A DNA stretch of 64,000 nt from Leptolyngbya sp. Cla-17 (GTDB lineage: Bacteria > Cyanobacteriota > Cyanobacteriia > Leptolyngbyales > Leptolyngbyaceae): contig NZ_JAEVYN010000002.1 of NCBI RefSeq assembly GCF_016807185.1, forward strand, positions 1,172,528 to 1,236,527, in the 5' to 3' direction. Below are positions 54,834-63,789 of this stretch, piece by piece. The notes below the pieces were generated by a model. It was not told the DNA's origin, did not search any database, and saw only the letters and a list, made by a program, of their open reading frames with translations. The translations under genes and the position numbers were made by a program. Every line of letters starts with the position of its first letter. The first letter of the stretch is position 1.

Positions 54834-54965
54834 CGCTACTGGTAATGTCCAGATTTTCAATTCTGGCATTATTGGATTTTTCTTTCTGTTTTTATTCAAA
54901 GTTCCAACTAATTCTCAGGAATAGAAGGATGCAGTCTTAAGCAGTGGAGTTTATGGCATTTTCTT

Positions 54966-55778
54966 GTGGGCGTTGAACAGCTTTTCTTAAATCCTGAGCT
55001 AACGATCGCTGCTTTTTTTGGAGTGTGGGTTGGGCTGTGGTTGCCGATCGCCATTCCCTTAGCAATTGTCTTAAAATGGCATCCACAACGGCCACCAACA
55101 ATGCAGCAAAAATTGCCGTTGGTTGCTTCTCTGTATGTGATCGCGCCCCTCGTTTTATGGGGATTTGCCCATCTCCAGCAGCAATCTTTTTCTGTCTATG
55201 GACTAACCTGGAATCCTCGCATTTTAATAGCCATTTTGGGTGGATTTAGCATCGCGGTTTTGGGATTGTTCATCCTCTATGGGCTACTAAAAATCTTGGG
55301 ATGGCTGGTGTGGGATTCTGAGCAGGTGCCTTCATTGCTGGCGGCTTTGCCGCCCACCTTGGGCATCGCAGTATGGATCAGCATTACTGAAGAGCTTGTT
55401 TTTCGCGGTTTTTTGCTAAACCAGCTTCAACGCGATTATTCTTTAGCGATCGCGGCGATTATTTCTAGCGCGATCTTCGCCGTGCTGCATCTGGTGTGGG
55501 ATGGTAAGGAGGCGCTGCCGCAATTGTTGGGGTTGGGGTTGCTCGGCATGATTTTAGTACTGGCACGTTGGCTAGATAGCGGCAGTTTAGGGCTTGCAAT
55601 CGGGCTTCATGCTGGCTGGGTTTGGGGAATTGCTAGTTTGGACACCGCCCAAATTTTGGATTACCCAAACCACAGTTTGAAATGGGTGACGGGCAATGGC
55701 AAGCCATTAGCAGGGATATTTGGGATCTTGCTGCTGCTTATAACTGGGGCGATGATGTGGGCGATCGCCACTCAATAA
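54966..55778 (+). CDS. CPBP-family intramembrane metalloprotease
   Basis: The 270-aa product (GTG start 54966) has seven to eight hydrophobic helices. Catalytic motifs of the CAAX protease/bacteriocin-processing family are ITEELVFRGFLLNQLQRDYS, HLVWDG and GLHAGWVWG. Length and order are normal. Substrate unknown; relatives are used in peptide processing or as membrane chaperones. 132 nt behind cyAbrB. Confidence 0.85.
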   Translation: MGVEQLFLNPELTIAAFFGVWVGLWLPIAIPLAIVLKWHPQRPPTMQQKLPLVASLYVIAPLVLWGFAHLQQQSFSVYGLTWNPRILIAILGGFSIAVLGLFILYGLLKILGWLVWDSEQVPSLLAALPPTLGIAVWISITEELVFRGFLLNQLQRDYSLAIAAIISSAIFAVLHLVWDGKEALPQLLGLGLLGMILVLARWLDSGSLGLAIGLHAGWVWGIASLDTAQILDYPNHSLKWVTGNGKPLAGIFGILLLLITGAMMWAIATQ

Positions 55779-55887
55779 ACAATCACCCCAGTGATTAGGC
55801 GAGTGTCAACTTTAGTTGGTGAGTAGACGAGTCGATATGAGGCAGACCCTATCAGTGATTTACTTCTCATCCGTCCAGATCCGACAC

Positions 55888-56673
55888 TTAAAACTCAAAA
55901 GTTGCCCAATCTCCTTCTCGATAGTAGTGGCTCATGTGATCAAATTTATAAAGCTCTGCCCGATGCACTTTAAATACTTGAGGAGTCTCTGCTACCCACG
56001 GTTGGTTTAACTGAGTAATGCGATCGCTCAGTTGAACACGCTTTTCCAAAGACGGCACAGACCCAAAATATCCTAAGGTAATGTGTGGCGTGAAATAGTA
56101 CTGCTGTTCAATTCCCAGTCCCATCAAAGGGTGATTTTGATAGATTGCCCTGCGAAATTTTAAGATACGCCCATAGGAAACTTCATCGATCGGCGCGAGG
56201 CAAACCCCAATTGACCGGGGCATCAGCATTAGCCCCAACACTTGAAGCGGAATAGGCTTGCCTTCACTAATTGGCTGACACGCTTGAAAGATGTCGGCGA
56301 TTTGAGTTTGCAATTGGGCTTCAAAGGCTGGATCTTTCTTCGCATGACGATAGGCACTATCCCAAATTAAATCCGCTAGTGTTAGATGAAAGGTCGCAGG
56401 CGCAACAGGAGCAAAAACGGCTGCCCCAAATTCATTAACTAACTGGGTCTGAGACTTCTCCAGTAAGTCATACAGCGCTTGATTCTCTGGCGATTCGTCT
56501 TCTTTTGAGGGAGTGATAATGCTGTAGCCAGGAAAGTTAGTAGGTACGAACCCTTGATCAGGATGCGGTTCAAACTTGGGAGATTCCTGGATGTTTTGTA
56601 ACTGAGTACGATATGCGTCTGGCAGAGTCATACGCATCGCCCGATTCAGGTAGGTCTGAAAATTCTCGTCCAA
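55888..56673 (-). CDS. DUF1868 protein, 2H phosphoesterase-like
   Basis: The 261-aa product has two H-x-T/S motifs, FHLTLADLIW (about 105) and FTPHITLGYFG (about 207), typical of the 2H phosphoesterase superfamily that includes RNA ligase-like enzymes. The N-terminus FQTYLNRAMRMTLPDAYRTQ belongs to DUF1868. The start is TTG 56673: an in-frame stop lies two codons upstream, and the next ATG at 56637 would remove conserved residues. Substrate not known. Confidence 0.82.
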   Translation of the reverse strand: MDENFQTYLNRAMRMTLPDAYRTQLQNIQESPKFEPHPDQGFVPTNFPGYSIITPSKEDESPENQALYDLLEKSQTQLVNEFGAAVFAPVAPATFHLTLADLIWDSAYRHAKKDPAFEAQLQTQIADIFQACQPISEGKPIPLQVLGLMLMPRSIGVCLAPIDEVSYGRILKFRRAIYQNHPLMGLGIEQQYYFTPHITLGYFGSVPSLEKRVQLSDRITQLNQPWVAETPQVFKVHRAELYKFDHMSHYYREGDWATFEF

Positions 56674-57429
56674 CTCTTAAATACCTCATTAAGGCAACGT
56701 GATCGATTTTATGACTTTTGAAGAATAGTTGCTTCAGTCTATCCCCGTCGTTTGTTCATATCATCGCTGAAATATAACATCTCAAATCAATGATTGATGA
56801 GCTTAAGCTGACGTGAGTAGTTCTAACCATATCAAGCTCATACATAACTAAAATGGATTTTTCCAAATCAGTGCAATGTTGGGTGCAAACGCTAGGCATT
56901 TCTATCAAAATAAATATTCCTAAAAATGTCACAGTTTAGTTTGCCAGGATTATCTCCACAATACAATTACTGGTAGTGCTCAAGATGAAATGATGGAGAG
57001 TAAAGTTTCTTGCTATTCTCATACCTACCTGCTCTCCTTGTGTGTCCTCCCAAGCGGTTAAGAATGGTTGTATCCACGGTAAACAACGGCTTAAATGCCA
57101 GGACTGTGGACGACAGTTCGTGCAAGCTACCCGATACTTGTACGCCTTCGGTGGGGACATAGCCCTATGACCGATTACTGCTGGAGCGCCTTTTTATGCC
57201 TAGAATCGCTCAGCGCAAGTTTCAGAATCAATGGCTGCAAACCTATGGAAATGAAAAATTAGGCAAAGGTGCTATCTGGTATTTCATCCATCACTACAAT
57301 GCATCCATACTTGTATGGCGTTAACACAACTTGCTAAATCATGTTCCAATGGGATGAACCAGCGCTAGGCTGTTAGGCAAATTTCCATCGACCTATCTTA
57401 ATGTTATGGGGGCTTAAGGAACAGAACGA
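56674..57429. other. Intergenic region with an IS1 relic
   Basis: About 755 nt. The first 300 nt are AT-rich without features; 56972-57324 carry the IS1-family relic; the last 100 nt are the upstream region of the PfpI-type gene. Confidence 0.6.
56972..57324 (+). pseudogene. Degenerate IS1-family transposase relic
   Basis: GGTAGTGCT at 56972 matches the left tip of IS1-family ends. From about 57024 a reading frame encodes NGCIHGKQRLKCQDCGRQFV (zinc-finger part of an IS1-type transposase) up to TGA at 57168. A second frame then encodes LLERLFMPRIAQ...NQWLQTYGNEKLGKG (helix-turn-helix part) to TAA at 57324. The frames are joined by a frameshift and the catalytic part and right end are missing. 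It is a different lineage from the intact element at 7136. Confidence 0.75.
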
Positions 57430-58026
57430 ATGAAAGTTGCTTTTGTTATCTACAGCAATATGACTGCCCTGGACTTTATTGGGGTTTACGACCCTGTGAC
57501 ACGGCTTAAATCAATGGGATTTTTGCCTGATTTAAGTTGGGAGATATGCGCCTATTCTGAAACCGTGAGCGATAGTACAGGTCTGAAATTTTTGCCTACT
57601 CAGATCATGCAGTCTCTAGAAGAATTTGACTGGGTAATCTTACCGGGCGGCATTACGCCTTTAGTATATGCATTAACTCAAGACGTAAACTTCATCACCT
57701 GGCTCAAAACGGCTGAAAATTGCCAGCTAAAAGCTTCGGTTTGTACGGGTTCTTTATTGCTAGGCGCGGCTGGATATCTGAGAGGAAAGCAAGCAACCAG
57801 CCATCCCAATGCCTTTAAAGAACTGGCTGAATTTTGTGCAGAAGTGGTTGATCGCCGAGTGGTCGATGAGGGTAACGTGATCACCGCTAGAGGTGTGACG
57901 GCTTCAATTGATTTGGGCTTGTATTTATGCGAGAAAGTGGCAGGCTACGAGGCAAAAGAAAAAATTCGGGTGCAGATGGATTATCAAACTGAACCCAACT
58001 CAGATAGTAGTCCCCTGTATGCTTAA
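57430..58026 (+). CDS. DJ-1/PfpI-family protein
   Basis: The 198-aa product has the class I amidotransferase-like fold: MKVAFVIYSNMTALDFIGVY, WVILPGGITPLVYAL and the nucleophile elbow ASVCTGSLLLGAAGYLRGKQ with the conserved Cys, then TSHPNAF and VITARGVTASIDLGLYL. It is close to the isonitrile hydratase/ThiJ type; the catalytic role is uncertain. Start ATG 57430. Its last 8 nt overlap the GNAT gene. Confidence 0.85.
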   Translation: MKVAFVIYSNMTALDFIGVYDPVTRLKSMGFLPDLSWEICAYSETVSDSTGLKFLPTQIMQSLEEFDWVILPGGITPLVYALTQDVNFITWLKTAENCQLKASVCTGSLLLGAAGYLRGKQATSHPNAFKELAEFCAEVVDRRVVDEGNVITARGVTASIDLGLYLCEKVAGYEAKEKIRVQMDYQTEPNSDSSPLYA

Positions 58027-58543
58027 AAGCGATCGCCTGCTGCTATTGTCCTGTGATCTGGAACATCTTGACTTGCTGGCAACTAATCCCAGCCAACTAG
58101 AGCGACGCTTGGGCATATCAATTCCTGAAAATTGGACAGAGTTTCCTGAAGTGATTCCCTATTCCTACAATGCATTGAAGTCAGACCCATCGTTAGCCGG
58201 TTGGTGGACGTACTTATTCATTCACGCTGTAGACAAGATTTTGATCGGGTTTGGCGGATTTAAGGGCAAGCCAAATGACTCGGGCATGGTTGAAATTGGC
58301 TATGAAATTGTGCCTTTGTATCAAAATCAAGGGCTGGCAACAGAAACCGCTCTCAAGCTGATCGATTATGCCTTTGCTCATCCATTCGTTAAAGTGGTTC
58401 AAGCGCATACGCTGGCAGCCCCCAATGCTTCCACACGAGTGCTAGAAAAAGTTGGCATGAAACAGGTAGAAGCCTTTCACGACCCTGATGATGGAGATTT
58501 GTGGCGCTGGCAATTAAATCGAGACGACTATTTAGAGGAGTGA
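58019..58543 (+). CDS. GNAT-family N-acetyltransferase (RimJ/RimL-like)
   Basis: From ATG 58019 the 174-aa product has the GNAT fold; GYEIVPLYQNQGLATETALK is the acetyl-CoA loop (Q-x-x-G-x-A type) and VLEKVGMKQVE the late strand. It overlaps the PfpI-type gene by 8 nt (ATGCTTAA) and stands 3 nt ahead of ureB. Acceptor unknown. RimJ/RimL-like proteins acetylate alpha-amino groups or small amines. Confidence 0.85.
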   Translation: MLKSDRLLLLSCDLEHLDLLATNPSQLERRLGISIPENWTEFPEVIPYSYNALKSDPSLAGWWTYLFIHAVDKILIGFGGFKGKPNDSGMVEIGYEIVPLYQNQGLATETALKLIDYAFAHPFVKVVQAHTLAAPNASTRVLEKVGMKQVEAFHDPDDGDLWRWQLNRDDYLEE

Positions 58544-58546
58544 TCT

Positions 58547-58891
58547 ATGATTCCAGGCGAACTATTGATTGAAGACGGCGCAATTGAATTGAATGCGGGA
58601 CGACCAACCGTAACGCTGACAGTAGCAAATACAGGCGATCGCCCGATCCAGATCGGCTCCCACTTCCACTTTTATGAAGTCAATGAGGCGTTGCAGTGCG
58701 ATCGCGCTCAGGCATTTGGAATGCGTCTTGATATTCCTGCTGGAACCGCCGTTCGCTTTGAACCAGGGGATGAAAAAGAAGTGACGTTAGTTGCGTTGGC
58801 AGGGACCCGCGAAGTCTACGGCTTGAATAATAAAATCGATGGTCATTTAGACGGTAAGGCGAAGAAGGAAAAAGGGAAAAAGAAAAAATAG
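58547..58891 (+). CDS. ureB: Urease beta subunit
   Basis: The 114-aa product matches Ure[61 protein letters not shown] and [14 protein letters not shown]. It forms the urease trimer with UreA and UreC. Those genes are not in the window, but urease genes are often scattered in cyanobacteria. A ribosome site (GGAG) overlaps the GNAT stop. The C-terminal [11 protein letters not shown] tail is unusual. Confidence 0.93.
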   Translation: MIPGELLIEDGAIELNAGRPTVTLTVANTGDRPIQIGSHFHFYEVNEALQCDRAQAFGMRLDIPAGTAVRFEPGDEKEVTLVALAGTREVYGLNNKIDGHLDGKAKKEKGKKKK

Positions 58892-58901
58892 AACTAAACA
58901 A

Positions 58902-59192
58902 ATGAATTCAGCTCGAATTATCTTTCAGGAAAAATGGATTACTGTTAAGCAAACCCCTAGGGGCTTTCAATATTTGGAGAGAAAGGGCAAAGACTCGGTT
59001 GCGATCTTTCTGTTGAGGAAAAGCGTCAAAGATTTAGAGCAGTACGAAGTTCTGATTCGACAGCAACCGCTGTGTATTGACGAGACAGAAATGGATGGAA
59101 TGCTGAAGCTCTTTGCTTGCACCATTATGGGGGCGATCGACAAAAGGAAATCGCCAGAGAAATCTGCAAACCAAAAAGGGTACACTGGTTGA
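58902..59192 (+). pseudogene. Truncated NUDIX hydrolase
   Basis: The first about 75 codons match the N-terminus of cyanobacterial NUDIX hydrolases (EKWITVKQTPRGFQYLERKG, VLIRQQPLCIDETEMDGMLK, LFACTIMGAIDKRKSPEKSA). The NUDIX box, with its GX5EX7REUXEEXGU pattern, is missing: after codon 80 the frame runs into a stop. In a neighbouring frame the same DNA reads EIAREICK, hinting at a frameshift just ahead of the box. The 96-codon product is not likely to be active. Confidence 0.7.
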
Positions 59193-59263
59193 CGTGTTAG
59201 TGAAAAAAGCAGGTAGGAAAAAGCGTGTAATTTTCCACTAGTATTCCTTGATATAAAAACAAG

Positions 59264-60085
59264 TTACTGACTGCTCAATTTATCCAATTCCCGTTCGGGT
59301 AAGTCTTCTACGGCTAAAAAATTATGCTCCTTCATAACGTCCAACAGATTCATATCTGCTTCTAGTAAGCAGGTATGTCCGCTGTAGGGAAGGACCACCA
59401 ATCGAGAGTTTTGCAGATTTTGCATTAACCATTTCAGTTCTGTCAAAGAGGGTAAAAGACTATCCCGCACACTTCCCAGCAGCAAAAATGGCTGTGTCAA
59501 TTTCTGCAATTCTGCCTCAGAGACTTCAAATTGGCTTAATAGCGATATCCGCCATGCTGATGTAGATTTGGGCACAGACTTCATTGCCTGTAGCAATGCT
59601 CGGCGATCTTCACGACTAATTCGCTCCAGCCGCGATAACAAAGGCAGCAATCCGACAGTAGACATTCGATAGATGGGTTCTGGCAGAATTCCCGTTATTT
59701 GGGCACCTAGCTTCATCCATGAACGATGCTTGAACGATGAGGCTGGGTTAATTAATATGACTCGCTGGAATAGTTCGGGCGATCGCAACACAACTTTCAT
59801 CGCCAAACAACCGCCAAACGATTCGCCACATAAATATACTGAGCGATCAGGAGACTTTTTCAACTCTTGTTGCACCAAAGCCACCACTTGGTCACTTAAT
59901 CCTTCCCAAGTGGTCAAATCTGTGGGCGGAATCGCTAAACACCGCACATCAAAAAAGGCTTCCAGCCCATCTGTTTGAGTTCTCAATAGCTGCCCAGTGC
60001 CATCCATTCCTGGCAAAAACACAAATAGCGGATAGTTAGGTTGCAACAATCGAGGCGTTAAAAAACAAGGACCACTTTCAAGCAT
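59264..60085 (-). CDS. Alpha/beta hydrolase, PES N-domain-like
   Basis: The 273-aa product has the lipase fold with FVFLPGMDGTGQLLRTQTDG, nucleophile elbow CGESFGGCLAMKV (Ser) and a late His in YSGHTCLLEAD. FLPGMDGTG with this spacing is typical of the N-terminal domain of plant phytyl ester synthases and related esterase/lipase/thioesterase proteins. ATG 60085 is chosen over TTG 60109. It follows the acyltransferase gene by 51 nt on the same strand. Confidence 0.82.
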   Translation of the reverse strand: MLESGPCFLTPRLLQPNYPLFVFLPGMDGTGQLLRTQTDGLEAFFDVRCLAIPPTDLTTWEGLSDQVVALVQQELKKSPDRSVYLCGESFGGCLAMKVVLRSPELFQRVILINPASSFKHRSWMKLGAQITGILPEPIYRMSTVGLLPLLSRLERISREDRRALLQAMKSVPKSTSAWRISLLSQFEVSEAELQKLTQPFLLLGSVRDSLLPSLTELKWLMQNLQNSRLVVLPYSGHTCLLEADMNLLDVMKEHNFLAVEDLPERELDKLSSQ

Positions 60086-60136
60086 GGGGAAAAGATTAGC
60101 GAATGACAATTAGCGATTGGCGAACTCAGAATCCTT

Positions 60137-60859
60137 CTAGTAGCATCCCTGTGCCAAAAGCTGATCAATTTCAGCATGGCATTCGTTGGTTATCTCTGTC
60201 ACCAGCGATCGCGCCTGCTTTCCTTGATAGTCTGCCCGCTGAGAGCTTCGTATCCAGTAAGGGCGACCAATGAGAACGCTAACGTGTTGATAAACAATCA
60301 TAGGATGCCAACCGGGTTGGTCAAAAAGCGGTTCCGAAGGATCAACTAGATTCAGCATCCGTAATGGAATTGCGGCATTAGTGGATTCTTGATGAGAGGC
60401 GATCGCAACAGGAAGAATCGCCAAATTTGCGATCTGTGCCCGCAGCGCTAGGTGGGCAAATCCTCGCTGGAAATCACCCACTTTCTCTGGCATGGCTGGC
60501 TGCACCATCGGTTGAGCACCTTCAGGAAACACACCTACTGTTTGTTGTGATTCCAGTAGTTGCCCTGCTTTGTGAAAAAAGCTTTGTTGGCGTTGGTCAG
60601 GAGCTCCTAAAGGAAAACAACCCAATTTAGTAATCACTTCTCGCATAATGGGCACTTCACCCATGTAGTGATGACAAGCAAATCGAATCGGACGCTTGAT
60701 TGCACTCATTAATAAAGGGGCATCCATAAAACTACGATGGTTACCAATGACTAAAATTGCTCCATCTTGAGGCACACGATCGCGGTAATGCGTGTTAATT
60801 CGAGTGCCAAGAAGAGACAAAAATAGCTGAGAAAACTTTAAAGGATCATCTGGAAACAT
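60137..60859 (-). CDS. Glycerol-3-phosphate/lysophospholipid-type acyltransferase (PlsC family), PES C-domain-like
   Basis: The 240-aa product has the LPLAT signature: GNHRSFMDAPLL (NHxxxxD, with the catalytic His-Asp) and later VGVFPEGAQPM. It is like the acyltransferase domain of plant phytyl ester synthases. Direct partner of the hydrolase 51 nt downstream. ATG 60859 is preferred over TTG 60880. It may acylate phytol, diacylglycerol or lysophospholipid. Confidence 0.85.
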   Translation of the reverse strand: MFPDDPLKFSQLFLSLLGTRINTHYRDRVPQDGAILVIGNHRSFMDAPLLMSAIKRPIRFACHHYMGEVPIMREVITKLGCFPLGAPDQRQQSFFHKAGQLLESQQTVGVFPEGAQPMVQPAMPEKVGDFQRGFAHLALRAQIANLAILPVAIASHQESTNAAIPLRMLNLVDPSEPLFDQPGWHPMIVYQHVSVLIGRPYWIRSSQRADYQGKQARSLVTEITNECHAEIDQLLAQGCY

Positions 60860-60880
60860 TAGAAACCTTAAATTGAGCAA

Positions 60881-61362
60881 TCAAAATACAGAATTGTTTA
60901 AGAATTAACATAGTCAAATAACGCCTAATACCATCCTCTGGTAGATTCTTGCCCCGTAGCTATTTATTTTGAGGATATAAACCACCTCACTCTTTAAAAA
61001 CTGAACTCACCAACACATAAACAAGTAATACTATGCATACCTATGGCCCTATCCATAGATATCACCACAACCAAAGATAGACTTTGACTTATGTGAAAAC
61101 CAGCTAATTTCTACACGAAGAGGGAAAGCAATTGATTGTAAGAAATACCTAGCTAATTTAAGGTTTGCTTCAGCTGCTCAGCTCAGGTTTGCGGTTAGAA
61201 TTATGTAGCACCAATCTACTTATACATCACACTTTAGTATTACTTATCTCTGGGATAAAGCTTACTGATTTCTGTTTGGCAGCTACTTTCAAAAAAGTTG
61301 TGGAATTGTATTTTCTCCTCCTTTGCTATTTCTGTTTGAGGAGTGAAATTTAAATAAAACTC
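60881..61362. other. Intergenic region ahead of metG
   Basis: About 480 nt between divergent genes, AT-rich, with no intact frame or structured RNA that I can support. A GAGGAG ribosome site for metG is at 61338-61343. Confidence 0.5.
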
Positions 61363-62961
61363 ATGAGTTCTAAGCATATCAATAACAATCAATTTGTCAT
61401 TACAACACCCCTTTATTATGTGAATGCGCGGCCTCATGTAGGAAGCGCTTATCCAACGATCGCGGCTGACGTGCTTGCTCGTTTCCAGCGATTGCGGGGA
61501 AATTCCGTGTTGTTTATCACCGGCACCGATGAGCATGGTCAGAAAATTCAGCGCACGGCTGAAGGCTTAGGGCGTGATCCCCAAGCTCATTGTGACGAGA
61601 TTGTGGCAGAATTTCAAACGTTATGGAAGCTGTTAGACATTCAGTTTGATCGCTTTATTCGCACCACCGATCCCCGGCATGAAGTCATTGTCAAAGAATT
61701 CTTTCAGCGGGTTTGGGATCAAGATGATATCTACCTGAGCCAGCAAACAGGCTGGTACTGTGTCGCCTGTGAAGAGTTTAAGGAAGAGCGCGAGTTGCTT
61801 GATCAGCACCGTTGCGCCATCCATCCAACCATTGAAGCAGAGTGGCGTGATGAGCAGAACTACTTTTTCCGCTTATCAAAGTACCAAGAGCAACTTGAAC
61901 AGCTTTATTGCGATCGCCCCGATTTTATTCAACCAGGCACGCGACGCAATGAAGTCATCAGCTTCGTTAACCAAGGATTGCAAGATTTTTCAATTTCCCG
62001 TGTCAATTTAGATTGGGGCATCCCAGTACCGCCCGATTCTACTCATACTCTGTATGTTTGGTTTGATGCGCTGTTGGGATATATAACTGCCTTGTTAGAG
62101 CCAGACGAGCAGCCCAACCTGGAAAACGCTTTGGCTCGATGGTGGCCGGTTAACCTACACCTGATTGGCAAAGATATTTTGCGGTTTCACGCAGTTTATT
62201 GGCCCGCCATGCTGATGTCTGCTGGAATTTCTTTACCCGATCGCATCTTTGGGCACGGTTACTTGACCAAAGATGGGCAAAAGATGGGTAAAACTTTAGG
62301 GAACGTCTTAGACCCTTTTGCTATTGTTGAGCGCTATGGATCAGATGCCGTTCGATACTACTTCTTAAAGGAAATTGAGTTTGGGCGGGATGGCGATTTT
62401 AACGAAACGCGCTTTATCAATATTCTGAATGCCGAACTGGCGAATGATTTGGGCAATTTGCTCAATCGTACGCTCAAAATGGCACAAAAATATTGCCAGG
62501 GTCAGATACCTAGCCCAACAGCAGATTTAACCGAAGACAACTCTTTGTCTCTACTAGGAAGCACCTTGGGCAATCGTGTCACCCGCGCTTACGAGGCTCT
62601 TGCCTTTAGCGAGGCCTGTGATGCCATTCTAACTTTGGTGCGATCGGGTAACAAGTTCATTGACGAACAAGCTCCTTGGACTTTATATAAACAAGGAAAT
62701 CAACAAGCTGTTGAACAGGTCATATACCACGTGTTGGAATCAGTTAGGCTAGCTGCTTACCTGCTGTCGCCAATCATCCCTAACATTAGCAATGCCATTT
62801 ATCAGCAGTTAGGATTCTCAGTCAACTTTACGAACCAACAAACTGAGTCGGTACCGTTTGGTGTTCATTCCACTTGGGGAATACTTCCTATGGGGCAGAC
62901 TTTAGGTGATCCACAGCCCGTGTTTCAACGTCTGGAGCTTTTAGAAACTGCTTCCCACTGA
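61363..62961 (+). CDS. metG: Methionyl-tRNA synthetase
   Basis: The 532-aa class I synthetase has VITTPLYYVNARPHVGSAYP with the HIGH-type HVGS, a Cys-rich knuckle CVACEEFKEERELLDQHRC, and the KMSKS-type loop KDGQKMGKTLGNVLDPF. WIDALLGY-type motif WFDALLGYIT and anticodon-recognition DNSLSLLGSTLGN follow. There is no C-terminal tRNA-binding (Trbp111-like) extension. Start ATG 61363 with GAGGAG 19 nt upstream. Confidence 0.97.
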   Translation: MSSKHINNNQFVITTPLYYVNARPHVGSAYPTIAADVLARFQRLRGNSVLFITGTDEHGQKIQRTAEGLGRDPQAHCDEIVAEFQTLWKLLDIQFDRFIRTTDPRHEVIVKEFFQRVWDQDDIYLSQQTGWYCVACEEFKEERELLDQHRCAIHPTIEAEWRDEQNYFFRLSKYQEQLEQLYCDRPDFIQPGTRRNEVISFVNQGLQDFSISRVNLDWGIPVPPDSTHTLYVWFDALLGYITALLEPDEQPNLENALARWWPVNLHLIGKDILRFHAVYWPAMLMSAGISLPDRIFGHGYLTKDGQKMGKTLGNVLDPFAIVERYGSDAVRYYFLKEIEFGRDGDFNETRFINILNAELANDLGNLLNRTLKMAQKYCQGQIPSPTADLTEDNSLSLLGSTLGNRVTRAYEALAFSEACDAILTLVRSGNKFIDEQAPWTLYKQGNQQAVEQVIYHVLESVRLAAYLLSPIIPNISNAIYQQLGFSVNFTNQQTESVPFGVHSTWGILPMGQTLGDPQPVFQRLELLETASH

Positions 62962-63030
62962 TTACAACAAACGACAAATAGCGACTAAAACTCCTTGTCA
63001 TAATCAATTTTCATAAAAAGAGATAACACC

Positions 63031-63642
63031 ATGTTAAGTAACACTTCCAATTTTGAAATGAGTGAATCTGTTTTCACGCCACAGCAGGTGTTAGAAAATC
63101 GAGGGCGAGTTGCCATTTTTATTGACGGCTCCAATCTTTTTTATGCAGCTTTGCAACTGGGAATCGAAATTGATTACACAAAGCTGTTATGCCGTTTAAC
63201 TGCAGGATCTCGTCTGCTGCGATCGTTCTTTTACACGGGAGTTGATCGCACCAACGAAAAGCAACAGGGTTTCTTGTTATGGATGCGGCGCAATGGCTAT
63301 CGTGTGATTTCTAAAGATTTGGTACAGTTACCTGACGGCTCCAAAAAAGCCAACTTAGATGTAGAAATTGCTGTAGATATGATCTCTTTAGTGGGATCGT
63401 ATGACACTGCGGTTTTAGTCAGCGGTGATGGAGATCTTGCCTACGCGGTGAATGCGGTTAGTTATCGGGGTGTGCGTGTAGAAGTTGTAAGCCTGCGGGC
63501 AATGACAAGTGATAGCTTAATTAATGTTGCCGATCGCTATATTGATCTAGATGCAATTAAAGAAGAGATTCAAAAAAATCCTAGAAGCTACACTTATCGA
63601 CCTCTTTCGGGTATTGGGATAGTGGATGGTGATGTTGAATAA
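63031..63642 (+). CDS. LabA-like NYN-domain protein (DUF88)
   Basis: The 203-aa product has the NYN/PIN-like pattern VAIFIDGSNLFYAALQLGIE, KKANLDVEIAVDMISLV and VLVSGDGDLAYAVNAVSYRG, with the acidic residues used for metal binding in this fold. In Synechococcus elongatus LabA affects negative feedback in circadian output. It may be a nuclease or an RNA-binding protein. The gene lies 69 nt behind metG. Confidence 0.85.
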   Translation: MLSNTSNFEMSESVFTPQQVLENRGRVAIFIDGSNLFYAALQLGIEIDYTKLLCRLTAGSRLLRSFFYTGVDRTNEKQQGFLLWMRRNGYRVISKDLVQLPDGSKKANLDVEIAVDMISLVGSYDTAVLVSGDGDLAYAVNAVSYRGVRVEVVSLRAMTSDSLINVADRYIDLDAIKEEIQKNPRSYTYRPLSGIGIVDGDVE

Positions 63643-63789
63643 AGCAGCTGGAGCATCAACCTAAAGCCTACAATGAAGTGTGATGATTGATCCCCGTGAG
63701 TGAACTTTTTCTGGGCTTTCATAGTCTTTAGATTGTGTAGTGCACTGACCAGATGTTGATAACGCTGGATCTACTTAGGAGTTTTGCCC

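Noticed and set aside
61165..61353. 62-codon hydrophobic frame ahead of metG
   Set aside because: AT-rich chance frame in an intergenic region, Leu-rich without a pattern, and poor start context.
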